Assembly (NCBI GenBank): GCA_963739045.1
Contig: CAVTYY010000004.1
Coordinates: 1,264,903-1,328,902, forward strand
From: Halobacillus_B sp963739045
GTDB taxonomy: Bacteria; Bacillota; Bacilli; Bacillales; Halobacillaceae
Reading direction: 5' to 3'
Length of the DNA: 64,000 nt
This document shows, one piece after another, positions 61,738 to 64,000 of this stretch (its first letter is position 1; the number at the start of each line of letters is the position of its first letter). Both the position numbers and the translations under genes were made by a program. Below the pieces are notes generated by a model that worked only from the letters and a program-made list of their open reading frames with translations, had not been told where the DNA came from and searched no databases.

Positions 61738-62700
61738 ATGCCTAAAATTGATAATATGTTAGCAATTCTATGGATGCTTCGTTCAGGTGAAAAAATTACT
61801 GCTAAACAGATTTCAGAAAAGTTAGAGATGAATATAAGGACTGTGTACCGTTATATTGATACAATTTCAACAAGTGGAGTACCTATCATTTCAGAACCAG
61901 GACATAACGGTGGATATACTTTATTGAACAATTTTATTGAGGCTCCTCTTTTTTTTGATTCTGAGGAGCAAACTTCTCTATTTCACGCTGCTGTATTTGC
62001 AGAAGAAGCCGGATATTATGGTGGTGAGGCACTAAATAGGGCCATTTCAAAACTAAGTAACTACTCAAATAAAGAGCAGGAAACAAGGGTAAACCAACAT
62101 TTAACGAGTCTTGAAGTGATCAGTCGATCGTGTTCACTCTCTATGGAACCTCTTTTGAAGGAGTTGGAGCAGGCCGTAGCTGACGGGTACACAATAAAAA
62201 TTGTTTACCATAAAAGTGGCGAAAAACAGTTAGATGATAGATTGGTCGATCCGTATAGGATGATTTATTGGAATAATAAGTGGTATGTGATTGGATTTTG
62301 TCATTTTAGAAATGATATCCGTAGTTTTAGAGTAGATCGCATTGAAAGTCTAATGCTAACCGAAAATAAGTTTATCCGGCCCAAAAATTTTTCAGCACGT
62401 GACTTTTTCACAAGAAATCTCCTTCCAGCTATAGAAGATAAGGAAGGAAGAATTTCTTTCGTTATTAGTGGGGATAAAAGTGTATTGGATGATATTTGTC
62501 AGCATTGGTTTTTAGGACATTATTTACAAGAACGGAGTTCAAATCGAGCCGTTTTTCTTCTTGAAAAAGATGTGATTCATTCATATGTACCTTATTTACT
62601 TTTACCGTACAATCAATCTATTAAAGTGATTGAGCCAATCAGTCTAAAGAAACGACTTGTTGAAGTTCTGTCAGAATTAATAAAATTTTATGAAGTATAA
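61738..62700 (+). CDS. YafY-type regulator: HTH_11 + WYL domain
   Basis: 320 aa. N-terminal winged helix (AILWMLRSGEKITAKQISEKLEMNIRTVYRYIDTISTSGVPI, about 8-55), a WYL domain in the middle (VDPYRMIYWNNKWYVIGFCHFRNDIRSFRVDRI, about 160-205) and a WCX C-terminal extension. WYL domains sense nucleotides or nucleic acids; family members often repress a neighbouring gene. AGAGGGGGAAT precedes the ATG. The DJ-1 gene 75 bases downstream, beyond a terminator, may be its target. Confidence 0.88.
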   Translation: MPKIDNMLAILWMLRSGEKITAKQISEKLEMNIRTVYRYIDTISTSGVPIISEPGHNGGYTLLNNFIEAPLFFDSEEQTSLFHAAVFAEEAGYYGGEALNRAISKLSNYSNKEQETRVNQHLTSLEVISRSCSLSMEPLLKELEQAVADGYTIKIVYHKSGEKQLDDRLVDPYRMIYWNNKWYVIGFCHFRNDIRSFRVDRIESLMLTENKFIRPKNFSARDFFTRNLLPAIEDKEGRISFVISGDKSVLDDICQHWFLGHYLQERSSNRAVFLLEKDVIHSYVPYLLLPYNQSIKVIEPISLKKRLVEVLSELIKFYEV

Positions 62701-62703
62701 TCA

Positions 62704-62735
62704 CTTCCCTGACGCTAACTGTCAGGGAAGTTTTA
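62704..62735 (+). terminator. Terminator of the WYL regulator gene
   Basis: 10-bp perfect stem CTTCCCTGAC / GTCAGGGAAG, 7-nt loop, TTTTATT. Confidence 0.85.
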
Positions 62736-62774
62736 TTATACTGGCTATATCAAAGGTGATTGGAGTGTTATTGG

Positions 62775-63407
62775 ATGAAAACAAAAAAAGTTTTTTTATA
62801 TGTATTTAATACAATGTCAGACTGGGAATATGGATATTTAATTGCTGAACTAAATTCAGGTAGGTATTTCAAAAAAGATTTAGCACCTTTAAAAGTAATG
62901 ACAGTAGGAGCTAATAAAGAAATGATTACGACGATGGGAGGGCTGAGCATAAAACCAGATATGTCCCTTGATGAATTTACACTTGAGCGTAAAGATCTTT
63001 TAATTTTACCAGGAGGGACTACTTGGAGTGAAGACATTCATCAGCCTATCTTGGAAAGAATCGGCCAGGCTTTAAAGATTGGCACGATTGTTGCTGCAAT
63101 TTGTGGCGCCATTGAGGCCCTAGCGAATAGGGGATACTTAGATACTAGAAGGCACACAAGTAATGACTTAGAATACACCAAAATGGTAAGTCCTAACTAT
63201 AAAGGAGAAAAATTTCATGAGTTGGAATCTGCCATATCTGATGAGAATTTAGTTACCGCATCAGGAATAGCTCCGCTGGAATTTGCCATGGAGGTACTGA
63301 AAAAAATAGCTGTATTTACACCAGAAACATTACATTCATGGTATAACCTAAATAAAACGCATGAACCAGAATATTTCTTCCAGTTAATGGATTCAATAAA
63401 TAGATGA
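62775..63407 (+). CDS. DJ-1/PfpI-family (type 1 glutamine amidotransferase-like) protein
   Basis: 210 aa. Flavodoxin-like DJ-1/PfpI fold: KVFLYVFNTMSDWEYGYLIAEL, LLILPGGTTWSED, and nucleophile elbow VAAICGAIEALA with Cys near 109. It resembles B. subtilis YdeA/YoaZ, sometimes described as protease-like or glyoxalase-like; activity uncertain. TTGGAGTG is spaced for ATG 62775, the frame opening at a TTG five codons earlier. Confidence 0.83.
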   Translation: MKTKKVFLYVFNTMSDWEYGYLIAELNSGRYFKKDLAPLKVMTVGANKEMITTMGGLSIKPDMSLDEFTLERKDLLILPGGTTWSEDIHQPILERIGQALKIGTIVAAICGAIEALANRGYLDTRRHTSNDLEYTKMVSPNYKGEKFHELESAISDENLVTASGIAPLEFAMEVLKKIAVFTPETLHSWYNLNKTHEPEYFFQLMDSINR

Positions 63408-63450
63408 GCAAAATAAAGCAACTTAGCAAATTTATCTTAGTTTAAATAAT

Positions 63451-63485
63451 AACCATGCTTTAGACAATGTCAAAGCATGGTTTTT
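63451..63485 (+). terminator. Terminator after the DJ-1-family gene
   Basis: 11-bp stem AACCATGCTTT / AAAGCATGGTT with TTTTT. Confidence 0.85.
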
Positions 63486-63693
63486 GAATGTAACTTAAAA
63501 GTGCTTTTCTCTATTAATTAACGATGAAGTTAATATAAATGAAACGGGTATTGATTTTAAAAAAATATGTCACGTATGAGTTTAATGCTTACATAAACCA
63601 ATTAAGAAAAATAAACTTTCACCGAAAGGATGTAATAATGGGAATATATATATAAATGAATAAGGGTCATTTGAGATAATTGGTTTTTAGTGG

Positions 63694-63750
63694 ATTTATC
63701 TTGAAGTCGAGTCTTCCACAATCGGGGACGATTCTATAATAAAAACTTTT
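63694..63750. repeat. Dispersed repeat copy 3
   Basis: TTTATCTTGAAG, GAGTCTTCCACAATCGGG and ATTCTATAATAA align with copy 1 (58118-58160) and copy 2 (59213-59262) in order and spacing. Intergenic. Confidence 0.5.
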
Positions 63751-63822
63751 GTTCCTTACTGCTTTAGCTCGTACCCTAGAATAGGACAATGTATTGAGTA
63801 ATTATAGATTGAGGAGGTAGAA

Positions 63823-64000
63823 ATTGAAACTAAAATTGTAAATGTTAGTTATTGCATGGAAATGGATTATACTTTAGACACAGTTAATGGAGGTGGGGAT
63901 GGAAATGACATCCCTTTAAATGATGGAGTATATAAGTCATCACCAAATAGTTGTTCAGGGTGTGCCATAACAGGGGAAGATGATAAAGTTAAGGTTACTA
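63823..64000 (+). CDS. Small Cys-containing protein, cut by the window end
   Basis: GAGGAGG (63811-63817) is followed by a frame without stops to the end of the window. Its product begins near IETKIVNVSYCMEMDYTLD, is rich in Gly, Asn and Asp, and contains SCSGC. The initiator position is ATT (63823) in that frame; the overlapping TTG (63824) leads to a stop after five codons unless one base is added in the AAA. I cannot name a family. Confidence 0.4.
   Translation, partial: METKIVNVSYCMEMDYTLDTVNGGGDGNDIPLNDGVYKSSPNSCSGCAITGEDDKVKVT

Noticed and set aside
1..64000. Prophage, insertion sequence, CRISPR array, tRNA or rRNA
   Set aside because: I saw no transposase, integrase, phage structural gene, regular spaced repeat array or stable RNA sequence.

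Overview
The window looks like a chromosomal segment of a low-GC Gram-positive bacterium of the family Bacillaceae. Evidence: a Fin-type anti-sigma protein, YfkAB, a YtxJ-like bacillithiol-associated protein, DbpA, a Staphylococcus/Bacillus-type class I aldolase, an S-box (SAM-I) leader, GlnR/TnrA-type operator sequence, AGGAGG ribosome binding sites and many TTG/GTG starts. A salt-tolerant genus such as Halobacillus is my guess from general resemblance only. I saw no rRNA, tRNA, CRISPR array, insertion sequence or prophage.

Layout. 1-9.1 kb: small accessory genes (VOC, GNAT, SET domain, Fin-like, membrane proteins, MFS) mixed with broken genes (aldo/keto reductase, endonuclease IV, a DUF421 gene). 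9.2-10.5 kb: a thioredoxin-reductase-like flavoprotein with an apparent ATT start and a 15-cysteine copper-storage-type protein. 10.6-14.8 kb: promoter, SAM-I riboswitch and terminator ahead of cysJI (sulfite reductase). 14.9-18.9 kb: DinB, rlmN, a Cys-rich small protein, an M50-like membrane protein and guaC. 19.3-25.9 kb: a six-gene operon, rmlA-rmlB-GT2-wecD-wecE-DUF6044, that should make dTDP-4-acetamido-4,6-dideoxygalactose (Fuc4NAc), load it on a lipid carrier and transfer it to a surface polymer. 25.9-31.1 kb: DedA, an alpha/beta hydrolase, dbpA, and an amt operon with a consensus promoter overlapped by a GlnR/TnrA box.

32.1-40.5 kb: two divergent units that together spell out lysine catabolism: lysine 6-dehydrogenase, aldehyde dehydrogenase, aminotransferase and a TPP-dependent decarboxylase on the plus strand; a class III CoA-transferase and an acyl-CoA dehydrogenase (frameshifted) on the minus strand. 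The inferred route is lysine, allysine, 2-aminoadipate, 2-oxoadipate, glutarate semialdehyde, glutarate, glutaryl-CoA, crotonyl-CoA.

40.7-54.7 kb: hydrolases, oxidoreductases, yfkAB, an RNA-ligase-like phosphoesterase, a HAD phosphatase, class I fructose-bisphosphate aldolase, regulators, a broken MFS gene, GrpB and Nudix proteins. 54.7-64 kb: small lipoprotein and membrane genes, a dispersed intergenic repeat, a YcaQ-type DNA glycosylase, an ABC ATPase remnant, a WYL regulator and a DJ-1/PfpI protein; the last gene runs off the end.

A recurring feature is the density of disrupted genes (about ten), several carrying single-base shifts in short homopolymers while the protein is otherwise well conserved. 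This could be real decay or residual base-calling error, and the sequence alone cannot separate the two.
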